In this document: piece after piece, positions 15,720 to 24,448 of the stretch
Layout of the letters: each line of letters begins with the position of its first letter
Position numbering within the stretch: position 1 is the first letter of the stretch
Assembly: GCF_015558675.1 (NCBI RefSeq)
Contig: NZ_JADMOL010000002.1
Location: 223,975-287,974 of the forward strand
DNA from: Paenibacillus sp. 1001270B_150601_E10
GTDB lineage: Bacteria; Bacillota; Bacilli; Paenibacillales; Paenibacillaceae
Length of the DNA stretch: 64,000 bases
Reading direction: 5' to 3'
Made by a program: the position numbers and the translations under genes
Notes under the pieces: generated by a model
Database searches by the model: none
What the model saw: only the letters and a program-made list of their open reading frames with translations
Told to the model about the DNA's origin: nothing

Positions 15720-17213
15720 ATGAACGACTGTACCCCGCGCCTTCATATTGCAGATCGGTTAGGTAACCGATATCAGGTTGTGTCCATTCTAGGCTTTGTT
15801 AATCGTGCAGTCCTCTATCTGGCGGAGGATTTGAAGCTTAAGCAAAAGCGCTGCATGATTCGTGGGAGAAAAAGAGAGCTTCCGGCTGAAAATCAGGTTG
15901 GAGCAGAAGAGGAGAGGCTCTTGCGTCTTAGTCATCCTTATCTGCAGCAGGTGAAGGACTACTATCCTGATGAATGCGGCTCAAGCTATATGGTGCTTGA
16001 ATACACGAAGGGTGAATCAATCACTTATGAGTTGGAACATAGAGGGCAGCACTGGCCAATAGCGCGGGTGATAAAGCTTGCCCTTCAATTATGTGAAGTA
16101 CTTCACTATCTTCATTGTGAACAGAGCGAGCCGATTCTGCTATTAAGTTTACAGCCTTCACAGCTGATTATGGATGAGTATGACCATGTTCGCATCAATC
16201 ATTACGGCCTTATTCCGAATCGAGGTGCCGCCGATTCAGCCTCTACGATGCTGCCCGGCGGCAGGTTCTTTGCGGCACCAGAGCAAGTGGCAGGCGGATC
16301 TGTGAGCGAGAGAACCGATCTGTATCTGCTTGGGCTGGTGATGTATTATCTCTTAAGCAATGGAAAAAGGTATGCTGTAGAAAGAATCGCGCTTCAAGAG
16401 TGGAATCCAGATCTGCCGATTGAGCTTACTCATCTCATTCATAAGCTGCTTGAGCCCTCTCCCGATAGGCGGTACTCGAATGCATCAGAAGTCAAACATG
16501 CTCTTCATGTATTTGCATCTCGACTTCAGCAGACTCAGGAACGTTCACCTAAGCCACTTCCTTACACTGAGGCTGCCGTTAGCAGTGTCGTGATTGCTGT
16601 TGCGGGCACAGCCCGCGGTGTTGGGAGCAGTCATACATCGATCATGATTGCTCAAGAGCTGGCTCGAAAAAAGCACACAGTGGCGTTATTTGAGGCTAAC
16701 GGGACGCGCGATTATGAGAAAATAGAGTGCGTCTATGAGGATGTAGCATACAAGACGATGGACCTGGATCAATTCCATATTAGAGGCGTGGATTACATTA
16801 AAAGCAATGCCAAGCTGAGCATGAGCGAGCTGCTGTCACGAGGCTATGACTACATCGTGCTTGATGTAGGAGAACTTCGCTCCTCCTCTTATTATAAAAA
16901 TGCGATGAAGGCTCATATTCCGATCATTGTAGGATCGGGAAGTGTATGGAATCTGCCTGATATTATTGATTTTTATCATAATCAAATGAAAGCTGGATAC
17001 AGCCGCTGGACGCTGTGTATTCCTTTTGCCTCAAGACAGGCTGTGTGTGATATGATGCAGCACATGCCGGATCTGTGCACAGTAGCGCTGCCCTACCAAC
17101 CTGATCCATTTGCAGGCAGCGAAGAGGTCTCGCGTGTTGTAAGCGAGCTCGTTCCAATAGAAAACCGCAACGCCACAGGCTCTTGGCTGAGACGATGGCT
17201 CGGGAAAAGATAG
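15720..17213 (+). CDS. Pseudokinase fused to CpaE/ParA-like P-loop domain
   Basis: A 497-residue fusion. Residues 14-267 align with Ser/Thr protein kinases: YQVVSILGFVNRAVLYLAED glycine-loop region, hinge MVLEYTKGES, APEQ and TDLYLLGLVMYYLL. The catalytic residues are missing: the VAIK lysine position reads MIRG, the HRDLKPxN loop reads LSLQPSQ (142-148), and DFG reads HYG (161-163). It should therefore be a pseudokinase. Residues about 288-490 resemble CpaE/MinD-type ATPases, with VAGTARGVGSSHTSIMIAQE (294-313), again without the Walker A lysine, and YDYIVLDVGEL. It follows the CpaF-like gene by 28 bp with GGAGG at 15705, so they form one unit. I infer a scaffold or regulator of that ATPase. 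Confidence 0.8.
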   Translation: MNDCTPRLHIADRLGNRYQVVSILGFVNRAVLYLAEDLKLKQKRCMIRGRKRELPAENQVGAEEERLLRLSHPYLQQVKDYYPDECGSSYMVLEYTKGESITYELEHRGQHWPIARVIKLALQLCEVLHYLHCEQSEPILLLSLQPSQLIMDEYDHVRINHYGLIPNRGAADSASTMLPGGRFFAAPEQVAGGSVSERTDLYLLGLVMYYLLSNGKRYAVERIALQEWNPDLPIELTHLIHKLLEPSPDRRYSNASEVKHALHVFASRLQQTQERSPKPLPYTEAAVSSVVIAVAGTARGVGSSHTSIMIAQELARKKHTVALFEANGTRDYEKIECVYEDVAYKTMDLDQFHIRGVDYIKSNAKLSMSELLSRGYDYIVLDVGELRSSSYYKNAMKAHIPIIVGSGSVWNLPDIIDFYHNQMKAGYSRWTLCIPFASRQAVCDMMQHMPDLCTVALPYQPDPFAGSEEVSRVVSELVPIENRNATGSWLRRWLGKR

Positions 17214-17254
17214 AGGTTAGAATAGAGCGGATGAATAACATGGTGAAAATGGGT

Positions 17255-17298
17255 TAGTCCCTTACAGCTGCTAAGCGCGATAAGGGACTATTTTTATT
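17255..17298 (+). terminator. Rho-independent terminator
   Basis: TAGTCCCTTA (17255-17264) pairs with TAAGGGACTA (17281-17290), followed by TTTTTATT. Confidence 0.88.
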
Positions 17299-17305
17299 AG
17301 AGCGA

Positions 17306-18499
17306 TTATTCGCGGTGTATAGCTGTTATGGGCTCTTGCAGGATAGACGATGAAGGCTCCTGCTTGCGTCGGCCTAATCGTATGATCGTGAGCAGCATGA
17401 CGAGCATTGTCAGCAGCAGCACAATAAGTGCGGGAGTAAAGCTGTGAAAGATATCGATTGTGAATCCGACTACCAGCGGACCGGAAGCGCCAATGATGAA
17501 GCCGCCGAATTGCGTTTGAGCCGACCAAGAAGTAGCCTCATTCGAGGTGCTTGCTTCATGCATGGGCAGAAGCAGCGCTAACGGGAATAGTCCTCCAGCA
17601 CCAATGCCGAGCAATAGAATAGCTGCCCAAGGCGAAAAGGACAGCAGAAGCAGCACGATACCAGCCACTTCTGACAGGCAGCACGCCATCAGCCACTTGA
17701 TCTGACTGCCCGATCTGGCTGCTATGATGGGCAGTACCAAGCTCACTGGAATCTGAACGAGCGTGAATACAGTGAGAAGATAACCGCCTTCTTTGCTGTT
17801 CATGCCGATGGATTGGGCGTAGGGTGCAAGCCATGCCGTTACGGAGTAAAAGACCGCTGCAACAAACCCCAGCAGCAGCATATAGAGATAGACGCGCTTA
17901 TTGGTAACGCGCAGCGATGGTATGGCCGAGGGAGCATTAGCGGTTCTGTTGCTCAGGATAAGCGGCAGAAGCAAGAGGGCTGCGATGAGTGCCAATATGC
18001 TCCAGGAGCTTAAGGATAATTGCCACGATTGATTCCACAGGTTGAATAAAGGAATGGAGAACGTTGTGGCTACTGCCGCCCCTATGACCATAGACACGGC
18101 GTATATGCTGCTTGTCACGCCAAGTTGATCCGGGAAGTATTTCTTGATAAAGCCTGAAATAAGCGGTCCTATAATGCCAATCCCAATACCTGATCCTAAG
18201 GAAGTCAGTATGAATAGGGATGAGCTATGTGTAAAGGCTCTAACCAATGTTGAAGCGAAGATCAAAGCCGAAGCGATCAGCAAGGAAGCCTCGATGCTTA
18301 AGCGCTGACTGAATTTGATCGATAAGAGCGAGAAGATGCCCATGCAAAGAACAGGCAGTGTCGTTATTAAGCTTGCTACAACACCACTCATTCCGAGATC
18401 AGCCCGAATGATGTCAAGCAGCGGCCCCACAGATGTGATGGATGGCCTTAAGTTAAGTGATAGAAAAAAAAGAATGAGGATAAGATACAATGATCGCAT
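17306..18499 (-). CDS. MFS transporter, CynX/NimT type
   Basis: A 397-residue membrane protein with about twelve hydrophobic segments. It belongs to the CynX/NimT branch of the major facilitator superfamily. The start LNLRPSITSVGPLLDIIRAD is the hallmark of that branch, and the second half has the usual central loop near residue 190-200. Relatives carry cyanate, 2-nitroimidazole or other small molecules, so the substrate is open. AAGGAG precedes ATG 18499 by seven bases. It is transcribed divergently from a LysR gene 116 bp away, so local control by that LysR is likely. Confidence 0.85.
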   Translation of the reverse strand: MRSLYLILILFFLSLNLRPSITSVGPLLDIIRADLGMSGVVASLITTLPVLCMGIFSLLSIKFSQRLSIEASLLIASALIFASTLVRAFTHSSSLFILTSLGSGIGIGIIGPLISGFIKKYFPDQLGVTSSIYAVSMVIGAAVATTFSIPLFNLWNQSWQLSLSSWSILALIAALLLLPLILSNRTANAPSAIPSLRVTNKRVYLYMLLLGFVAAVFYSVTAWLAPYAQSIGMNSKEGGYLLTVFTLVQIPVSLVLPIIAARSGSQIKWLMACCLSEVAGIVLLLLSFSPWAAILLLGIGAGGLFPLALLLPMHEASTSNEATSWSAQTQFGGFIIGASGPLVVGFTIDIFHSFTPALIVLLLTMLVMLLTIIRLGRRKQEPSSSILQEPITAIHRE

Positions 18500-18539
18500 C
18501 AGAAGACTCCTTTCCTTAAGATTGTTCTTAGTGTAATAT

Positions 18540-18595
18540 GATAAAAATGATAGATCAATTCTATTTTATCTATACAAACAATAGTTTTTATCTAT
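18540..18595. promoter_or_regulatory. Repeats in the MFS/LysR divergent promoter region
   Basis: GATAAAA (18540-18546) and TTTTATC (18564-18570) form an inverted repeat. TTTTATCTAT occurs at 18564-18573 and again at 18586-18595, 22 bp apart. Dyads and repeats of this kind between a LysR gene and its divergent target are typical LysR sites. No binding evidence exists. Confidence 0.45.
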
Positions 18596-18615
18596 GGTTT
18601 TAAGGAGGCGAACTG

Positions 18616-19494
18616 ATGGAGATCAGGCAGCTGCACTATTTTCTTGCATTATGCCAGGAGCTTCACTTCTCTGAAGCTGCCTACAAGCTCGGCATTACAC
18701 AGCCGACGCTAAGTCAGCAAATCCGTGTGCTGGAGGATGAGGTTGGAGTACCATTGTTTGATCGAATAGGAAAGAAGACGGTCAAGACGGAAGCAGGGGG
18801 GATTCTTGAGCATTATGCGATTGAGGCCATTCAGCAGCTTGAAAATGCAAAAAATGCAATTTCGGACTTGACGAATTTGCATGCGGGTCATCTTCGAGTG
18901 GCAGTACTACCTTCCGATCTAGATTATCGCCTAACCTCACTGCTCGTCGATTTCCATAAGGAATTCCCGAATACGAAGGTTCAGATGTTTCCTTCCATCG
19001 ATATCTTGAATTTAGTGCTGGATAACGAAGTGGATATGGGAATTGGTCTGGCGATACAGCCAGATCCACGCGTTGAACGTGTCCCTTTTTACACCGAGAA
19101 CTATAGTCTCTACATCCACAAAGAGCATGAGCTGGCAGCAGAAACGATCATTGATCCCAAGCAGTTGCTCGAGGTTCCGATCGTCATGTATCCGAGGGGC
19201 TTCATCGGGCGTGAATTAATTGAGAATTGGTGTCGTGGAAAAGAGATCTCGCTAGATATCATCATGGAGACAGGCACAGTAACCTCCCTGCTTCAGCTGG
19301 TAAAGGCAGGGGTAGGGGCAACTATTCAGCCAAGCAAGTTGATTGCGAGCTTCCAAGGACTTGGAATCCAAGCCGTAGAGATTCAAGGCTCGCCTATACG
19401 AGACCTGGAGATCTATTATCGAAAGGACAAGTATCTTAGTCGCGCAGCAAGGACGTTTATGCAAAGAATTACAGAGCATTTTGCTGCTCAGTAG
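18616..19494 (+). CDS. LysR family transcriptional regulator
   Basis: A 292-residue LysR-type regulator. The winged HTH is at residues 1-60: MEIRQLHYFLALCQELHFSE, then KLGITQPTLSQQIRVLEDEV and LFDRIGKKTVKTEAG. A type 2 periplasmic-binding-like effector domain follows (about 88-290). AAGGAGG lies upstream of ATG 18616. It is divergent from the CynX-type transporter, which is its most likely target. The coinducer is unknown. The strong terminator at 19522 follows. Confidence 0.88.
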   Translation: MEIRQLHYFLALCQELHFSEAAYKLGITQPTLSQQIRVLEDEVGVPLFDRIGKKTVKTEAGGILEHYAIEAIQQLENAKNAISDLTNLHAGHLRVAVLPSDLDYRLTSLLVDFHKEFPNTKVQMFPSIDILNLVLDNEVDMGIGLAIQPDPRVERVPFYTENYSLYIHKEHELAAETIIDPKQLLEVPIVMYPRGFIGRELIENWCRGKEISLDIIMETGTVTSLLQLVKAGVGATIQPSKLIASFQGLGIQAVEIQGSPIRDLEIYYRKDKYLSRAARTFMQRITEHFAAQ

Positions 19495-19521
19495 TAATGT
19501 CCGGTGCCCGTGCGTGGTATA

Positions 19522-19570
19522 AAAAGAGCCGGATCGCCCAATGGACTGCCGGGCGATCCGGCTTATTGCA
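19522..19570. terminator. Bidirectional terminator, 12-bp GC-rich stem
   Basis: GCCGGATCGCCC (19528-19539) pairs with GGGCGATCCGGC (19551-19562). The plus strand continues TTATT, and the minus strand continues TCTTTTTAT. It serves both the LysR gene and the converging helicase gene. Confidence 0.88.
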
Positions 19571-19591
19571 TCTTATGAAGGTGGGCGAGTC

Positions 19592-21181
19592 TTAGTGCCT
19601 GCCTCGTCCGCCTGAGTGACGGCCCCGTCCTGCACCGCGCTTACCGCGGCTAGGAGCTTGCTCTGTGCGCCCCGCGCCGCGCTTGTCGCGGCTAGGAGCT
19701 TGCTCTGCCCGTCCCGCGCTACGCTTTCCGCGGCTAGGAGCCAGCTCTGCCCGTCCCGCGCCGCGCTTGTCGCGGCTAGGAGCTTGCTCAGTGCGCCCCG
19801 CATCGCGCTTGCCGCGGCTAGGAGCCTGCTCTGTGCGCCCCGCATCGCGCTTGCCGCGGCTAGGAGCCTGCTCCGCGCGTCCCGCGCCGCGCTTGTCGCG
19901 GCTAGGAGCTTGCTCTGCCCGTCCCGCATCGCGCTTGCCGCGTTTAGGAGCTTGCTCAGTGCGCCCAGCACCACGATTCCCGCGGCTAGGAGCCTGCTCC
20001 GCGCCCGCGCTGCGGGCTGGCTTAGCCTTTGCGGCCTTCGTATCGCCGCCAATGCGCTCAAGCCCTGCGCTCCCGATCTGGCGTGTCGGCAGCGTCATGC
20101 GGATTCCGCGCTCAATCGCTTCAAGCTTGCCGCGATCTCGCGCGGTTGCAAATGTAATTGCCGTGCCGGTATTCCCAGCCCGCCCTGTACGACCGATCCG
20201 GTGAATATAGATCTCCGCATCGGCCGGAATATCATAGTTGAATACGTGAGTCACGCCTTCAACATCAAGTCCGCGCGCTGCCATATCGGTCGCGACAAGG
20301 ACTTGCAGCTTTGCTTCACGGAATCTTTTCATGACCTGCTCGCGCTTCGCTTGCGTCAGGTCGCCGTGCAGCTCATCGGATGCATAGCCCTGTTCCTGCA
20401 GCTCCTGATTGAGCTTGCTGGCCCGGCGCTTCGTCCGGCAGAATACAACGGTGAGATAAGGTCGGAGTTGATCAATTAGCGAGCATAAATCGTTGAATTT
20501 AGACCGATCCGTTACCTGCAGCGCAATCTGCTTAATTTCCGTAAGGGTAATCTGCTCTGTCTCCACTTGAACCTGCTCGGGCTGCTTCATGTAGGCTGAA
20601 GCAAGCTGACGAACCTGAAGCGGCATCGTTGCTGAGAACAAGAGTGTCTGACGGCTGGTCGGTGTTTGCGTAATAATATCTTGAACTTCTGTTAAGAAGC
20701 CCATGTGAAGCATCTGATCGGCTTCGTCCAGAACAAGCATTTTGAGTTTGCCAAGGCTGATGGATCCCCGACGAAGATGATCAAGCAACCGGCCAGGTGT
20801 TGCTACAACAATGTGCACGGCACCCTTTAGCTTCTGAAGCTGCCGTTCCACATCCTGGCCGCCATAAGCGGCGAGAACACGCGCGCCGACTACTGGCGTA
20901 AGCTTTTTGAGCTCTGTCGTAATTTGAATCGCCAATTCGCGTGTTGGCGTCAGGATCAGACCTTGAATATCATCTCGGTTTATATTGATGCGCTCCAGCA
21001 TAGGAAGCACGAAGGCGAGGGTCTTTCCTGTCCCCGTTTGCGCTTCTGCAATCACGTCATGCTCCGCCTGTATGAATGGAATAGACTGCTCCTGTATCGG
21101 AGTTGGCGTAACAATGCCAAGCTCCTTTAGCTGCTCAACCAGCTCCGTTCGAATGCCTAGCTGTTTAAAAGATTTCGTCAT
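19592..21181 (-). CDS. DEAD-box RNA helicase with repetitive basic tail
   Basis: A 529-residue ATP-dependent RNA helicase. Motifs in order: Q motif region FKQLGIRTELVEQLKELGI and PTPIQ, AQTGTGKT (Walker A), PTRELAIQI, TPGRLLDHL, VLDEADQML, SAT, ARGLDVEGVTHVFNYD and HRIGRTGR. The core ends near residue 370. Residues 394-519 are nine tandem 14-residue repeats of the form AEQAPSRGKRGAGR, then GRHSGGRGRH. Basic RG-rich tails in RhlE/CshA-type helicases bind RNA without sequence preference. The perfect-period repeat is likely to vary in number between strains. AAGGGAGC precedes ATG 21181. Confidence 0.92.
   Translation of the reverse strand: MTKSFKQLGIRTELVEQLKELGIVTPTPIQEQSIPFIQAEHDVIAEAQTGTGKTLAFVLPMLERININRDDIQGLILTPTRELAIQITTELKKLTPVVGARVLAAYGGQDVERQLQKLKGAVHIVVATPGRLLDHLRRGSISLGKLKMLVLDEADQMLHMGFLTEVQDIITQTPTSRQTLLFSATMPLQVRQLASAYMKQPEQVQVETEQITLTEIKQIALQVTDRSKFNDLCSLIDQLRPYLTVVFCRTKRRASKLNQELQEQGYASDELHGDLTQAKREQVMKRFREAKLQVLVATDMAARGLDVEGVTHVFNYDIPADAEIYIHRIGRTGRAGNTGTAITFATARDRGKLEAIERGIRMTLPTRQIGSAGLERIGGDTKAAKAKPARSAGAEQAPSRGNRGAGRTEQAPKRGKRDAGRAEQAPSRDKRGAGRAEQAPSRGKRDAGRTEQAPSRGKRDAGRTEQAPSRDKRGAGRAELAPSRGKRSAGRAEQAPSRDKRGAGRTEQAPSRGKRGAGRGRHSGGRGRH
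19625..20002 (-). repeat. Nine 42-bp tandem repeats inside the helicase gene
   Basis: The unit encodes AEQAPSRGKRGAGR with Ala/Thr, Gly/Asp and Gly/Asp/Ser exchange at fixed positions. All units are in frame. The GC-rich repeat also makes long meaningless open frames on the opposite strand. Confidence 0.9.
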
Positions 21182-21287
21182 CTATAAGCTCCCTTTTGTT
21201 GAAGTCCTCATGCTATTGTATCATGCGGCGCGCACGAAGCAAGAATGAACGGTAAACATGGCTGTGCATGCTGGCAGACTAAGTGCA

Positions 21288-22553
21288 TTACTTACTGTTT
21301 TCATCGAAGGTTAGCACCCTGCCATTCAGCTCATCAAGCGGAGTTTGAGGCGTAAAGCTTAGCGTCTGCACAGTAGTCGCATCTCGCTTAGCCTTCAGCT
21401 CTATGCGGGCATAGAGAATCTTCTTTGCTTCGAGCTCCTTTGCAATTGTTGCAGCTTTAGCCACGAACTGTTCCTTATTCATGTGATCCAATTCATCCGA
21501 GAAGCGTCCTAGCGATATCTCGTACGTTAGCTTGGCACTTTCTCTCTGGCGATTTGCAGTAGCCTTATCGCGACGCTCAAGGTTATAGGAGAGGTTGTAG
21601 TACGTATCATTCAGCTCCTCCTTTGCGATCTGAAGCTGTTGTCCTTCCGCTGCATAAGCGCTTATATAGAGGGGCTCGCCATTCAGCGCCCCTGTTAACG
21701 CTGTCTTTAGATCGGCACTTCGCTCATCAGCAAAGATCGTATCCAGATGATACTTATAACTGTCCACAACAAATCCGTCTGGATAGATCTCTATCGATGC
21801 GCGCTGCCTAACGCCATTTAGCACATATTCGAACAGGCCATAATGACGCTTGAACTTAAAATTGTACTGGACGCCTACAAACGATAATGTTCCATCAGAA
21901 TAGGTCTCGTTCACATACTGCCGCGTGTCGGCCATTGCCTTCACGTACCCGATCGGGTTGCCCATTAAGGAAAAGTATCCAGACGAGCTGAAGATCATGA
22001 TGCCGAGCGACAGCAGGATAAGAACGGTCTTCGACCATGTTTGAATGGCACGGATTCCTTGTTGAAATAATACTGCTGCACCGACGCCTAGACATGTAAG
22101 CAAGCATGCAATGACCGTAAAGGTGGGGATATAGCTGCTATTATTTTCATTGATCCACGCTCCAAGCGCTGCAAACGGGAGTGAGGACACGATAATCCAT
22201 AATGAGCGCTGGTAATACAATCTGCACAGAAATGGAACCAGAATGATAAACGGAATCGTCGACAAGAATGGAACATTCGCCCCTGTAACGACACAGGAAA
22301 GCAGCATAGCTGCAAGCACGCCTGCAAGCTTAATGTTTCGTTGGTATTGTCGAAGTCGGCTGATCATCGCATGCATTTCATTAGCATCATGGCTTGATGG
22401 AGGAGTGCTCTCATAATCAAGCTTCATCTGCTGATAGGCATTGTTGCAATCGGGGCAGGTGTTTAGGTGCTGCTCCAGCAGATCTGCACTTTCTTCATGA
22501 GCAAGCCCTTCAATATATAATGGCAGAAGATCCTTGGCAAGATTACAATTCAT
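21288..22553 (-). CDS. Membrane anti-sigma factor with zinc-finger (zf-HC2) domain
   Basis: A 421-residue membrane protein. It starts with a zf-HC2 anti-sigma zinc finger: MNCNLAKDLLPLYIEGLAHE followed by the HxxxCxxC in EQHLNTCPDC. Four to five hydrophobic segments span about residues 75-200, and a 220-residue hydrophilic C-terminal domain follows that I do not recognise. The gene overlaps the 3' end of the ECF sigma gene by 11 bp, the usual arrangement in which the anti-sigma factor holds the sigma factor at the membrane until a stress signal arrives. The size of the C-terminal domain, presumed extracytoplasmic, suggests it carries the sensor. Confidence 0.85.
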   Translation of the reverse strand: MNCNLAKDLLPLYIEGLAHEESADLLEQHLNTCPDCNNAYQQMKLDYESTPPSSHDANEMHAMISRLRQYQRNIKLAGVLAAMLLSCVVTGANVPFLSTIPFIILVPFLCRLYYQRSLWIIVSSLPFAALGAWINENNSSYIPTFTVIACLLTCLGVGAAVLFQQGIRAIQTWSKTVLILLSLGIMIFSSSGYFSLMGNPIGYVKAMADTRQYVNETYSDGTLSFVGVQYNFKFKRHYGLFEYVLNGVRQRASIEIYPDGFVVDSYKYHLDTIFADERSADLKTALTGALNGEPLYISAYAAEGQQLQIAKEELNDTYYNLSYNLERRDKATANRQRESAKLTYEISLGRFSDELDHMNKEQFVAKAATIAKELEAKKILYARIELKAKRDATTVQTLSFTPQTPLDELNGRVLTFDENSK

Positions 22554-23031
22554 CGGCTTGCAGCTCCTTTCTTAGTTTTTCCTTCGTACGGTAGTAATTA
22601 ACTCGACAATAATTCTCAGACTGTCCAATCTGCGTTCCAATTTCTTTAAACGATAGCCCATCAATGAGTCGGAGATGCATAATGTCTCGATGAGGCTTAG
22701 GCAATTTGTTCACTGCCTGCATGACTTCATTAGCCAGCACCATGTTCGGAATGTCATCTGCTCCTAGATGATCCGTGTAAGAGAGCTCATCGATTGGCTG
22801 CGTGGGCTGTTTATGCTTGCGGTAATGCCGATACAACTGATGCTTTGCGATCGCAAACAGCCAGGTTTTCCATGAAGCCTGCTGCTTGAAGCTTTCCATG
22901 CTCTTTAATGCCTCGAGGAAGGTCGACTGTATGAGATCATCCACGGCATTCGCATCAGAGCAGTATTTTGTCAGGAAGCGGCGAAGCTCAGGATAATATT
23001 TTAAATACAGCTGTTCGATGTCCTCATACAT
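22543..23031 (-). CDS. ECF RNA polymerase sigma factor
   Basis: A 162-residue extracytoplasmic-function sigma factor. Region 2 is LYLKYYPELRRFLTKYCSDA followed by DDLIQSTFLEALKSMESFK and SWKTWLFAIAKHQLYRHYRK. Region 4 is LPKPHRDIMHLRLIDGLSFK and EIGTQIGQSENYCRVNYYR. The cognate anti-sigma gene overlaps its end. Ribosome site: GGAGGAAGG upstream of ATG 23031. The upstream sequence has a TGTAACG element that could be the -35 of a self-recognised promoter. The regulon is unknown. Confidence 0.9.
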   Translation of the reverse strand: MYEDIEQLYLKYYPELRRFLTKYCSDANAVDDLIQSTFLEALKSMESFKQQASWKTWLFAIAKHQLYRHYRKHKQPTQPIDELSYTDHLGADDIPNMVLANEVMQAVNKLPKPHRDIMHLRLIDGLSFKEIGTQIGQSENYCRVNYYRTKEKLRKELQADEL

Positions 23032-23249
23032 GACTAAACCTTCCTCCTCTCTCTTTGCTTACCTCTATTTGTGTATCGTTGAGCGGATTTCGTTACAGGT
23101 GAAAAAAATTAATGTTGAGAACGGTCGTTTTTCAAGCCTGTTAATCAATCCGTTTCCATAATCAAGATAGGCTCTAACCACAGCGATTGTAAAGACTCTC
23201 TGCGAACGAAGGTCTTTCTATCCATTATTCAAATACATGGGCATTCATA

Positions 23250-23290
23250 CAAAAATGCGCCTAAGTTCCTTATGAGGGACGTTAGGCGCA
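23250..23290 (-). terminator. Terminator of the LCP-FtsW-RodA unit
   Basis: TGCGCCTAA and TTAGGCGCA (23256-23264 with 23282-23290) form the stem, with GTCCCT and AGGAAC inside. On the minus strand TTTTTG follows. Confidence 0.88.
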
Positions 23291-23313
23291 AATAAAGATA
23301 GAACCGCAAACGT

Positions 23314-24444
23314 TTATAGATCATCATAGGGGATGTCATTTTTATAGGCATGGACGCTTAATGCAAGACCAATCGCAATGAGATTCGTAAGCATGGAACT
23401 GCCTCCATAGCTAATAAAGGGCAAGGAGATGCCCGTCAGCGGAAGAAGTCCGATATGCATGCCGATGTTCACAAAGATCTGAAAGATAAACATGCCAAGC
23501 ACCCCCACCACAAGGTAGGTGCCGGCTAAGTCGCGACTATCCCTTGCAATGCCGACAAGCCTCCAGATAAGCAGGAAAAATAACAGAATCAGCACGGAAG
23601 AGCCGATAAAGCCGTAGCGATGACCAATGACGACAAAGATGGAGTCGGAGTATGCATAAGGAATGAATCCTCCCTCCAGATACTTACCATCGCTGCCGCT
23701 TAATTGTCCTGAGCCGATGGCTAGAATGGCATTGTCCACATGCCATGACTTGTCAGGGTCGCTTGTCGGGTCAAGAAATGACTGAATTCGAGCCAGCTGA
23801 TGAGGATGAATAATCTTTGCAAGCAGCTCTTCATTGTAAAAGTATAGTCCAAAGATCGTCAGTACGAGCAAGCTGCAGCCAACGAAGCCAATCACCATAT
23901 AACTGGCACGAATATTGCCTATCCACAGCATCCCGAGCATAATCCCGATGAATACGAGGCCTGTCCCAAGATCAGGCTGCTTTAAGATGAGCAGAAGCGG
24001 CACGAAAAAGACAGCCATGATCGGCGCAATGTCTCGAAAGCTTCGAAGCTCTTTTCCCTGATGTTTTTTAAGCAAATGTACCCCAAGCAGAATGGTTACG
24101 ACCTTCATCATTTCCGAGGGCTGAAGCTGGAAGCCGCCGATGCTGATCCAGCGCGTAGCGCCGTTAAGCGTGGAGCCCATGAACAAGACCATGACAAGCA
24201 GGATAATCACGATACCGTACAGGATATAGGCCAATCGGCTGATTAGCACATGATAGTCGAGCAGTGCGATAAGAAACATCGGAATACAGAATGTCAAGAA
24301 CATGATGATCTGATTCCAATAGATTCCTCTCAGGTCAGAGTGCTGCGTTGCATCGTATACGGCAATGGTGCCTACCGCAACTAATGCTAATAATAGGATA
24401 AAGGTAATACCGTCAATCTTTTTAAATTTTTTAAAGTCTAGCAT
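23314..24444 (-). CDS. SEDS family glycosyltransferase, RodA-like
   Basis: A 376-residue polytopic SEDS protein (FtsW/RodA/SpoVE family), a peptidoglycan glycosyltransferase that polymerises lipid II. The signature LNGATRWISIGGFQLQPSEM lies in the middle and the C-terminal PFISYGGSSMLTNLIAIG closes the protein. The GSGQLSGSDGKYLEGGFIPY loop with DSIFVVIGHRYGFIG is RodA-like. The start is ATG 24444, because AGAGGG precedes it; a longer frame from 24510 overlaps the upstream gene. The stop of the upstream SEDS gene is four bases away, so the two paralogues are translationally coupled. Two adjacent SEDS genes without a penicillin-binding protein partner in the unit is notable. Confidence 0.85.
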   Translation of the reverse strand: MLDFKKFKKIDGITFILLLALVAVGTIAVYDATQHSDLRGIYWNQIIMFLTFCIPMFLIALLDYHVLISRLAYILYGIVIILLVMVLFMGSTLNGATRWISIGGFQLQPSEMMKVVTILLGVHLLKKHQGKELRSFRDIAPIMAVFFVPLLLILKQPDLGTGLVFIGIMLGMLWIGNIRASYMVIGFVGCSLLVLTIFGLYFYNEELLAKIIHPHQLARIQSFLDPTSDPDKSWHVDNAILAIGSGQLSGSDGKYLEGGFIPYAYSDSIFVVIGHRYGFIGSSVLILLFFLLIWRLVGIARDSRDLAGTYLVVGVLGMFIFQIFVNIGMHIGLLPLTGISLPFISYGGSSMLTNLIAIGLALSVHAYKNDIPYDDL

Positions 24445-24448
24445 ATGA

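Noticed and set aside
19625-20002. Regular repeat array as a possible CRISPR
   Set aside because: There are no spacers; every 42-bp unit is in-frame coding sequence.
19616-20479. Long plus-strand reading frames over the helicase tail
   Set aside because: They are the antisense of nine GC-rich repeats. They have no ribosome site or family match, and they overlap a certain gene.
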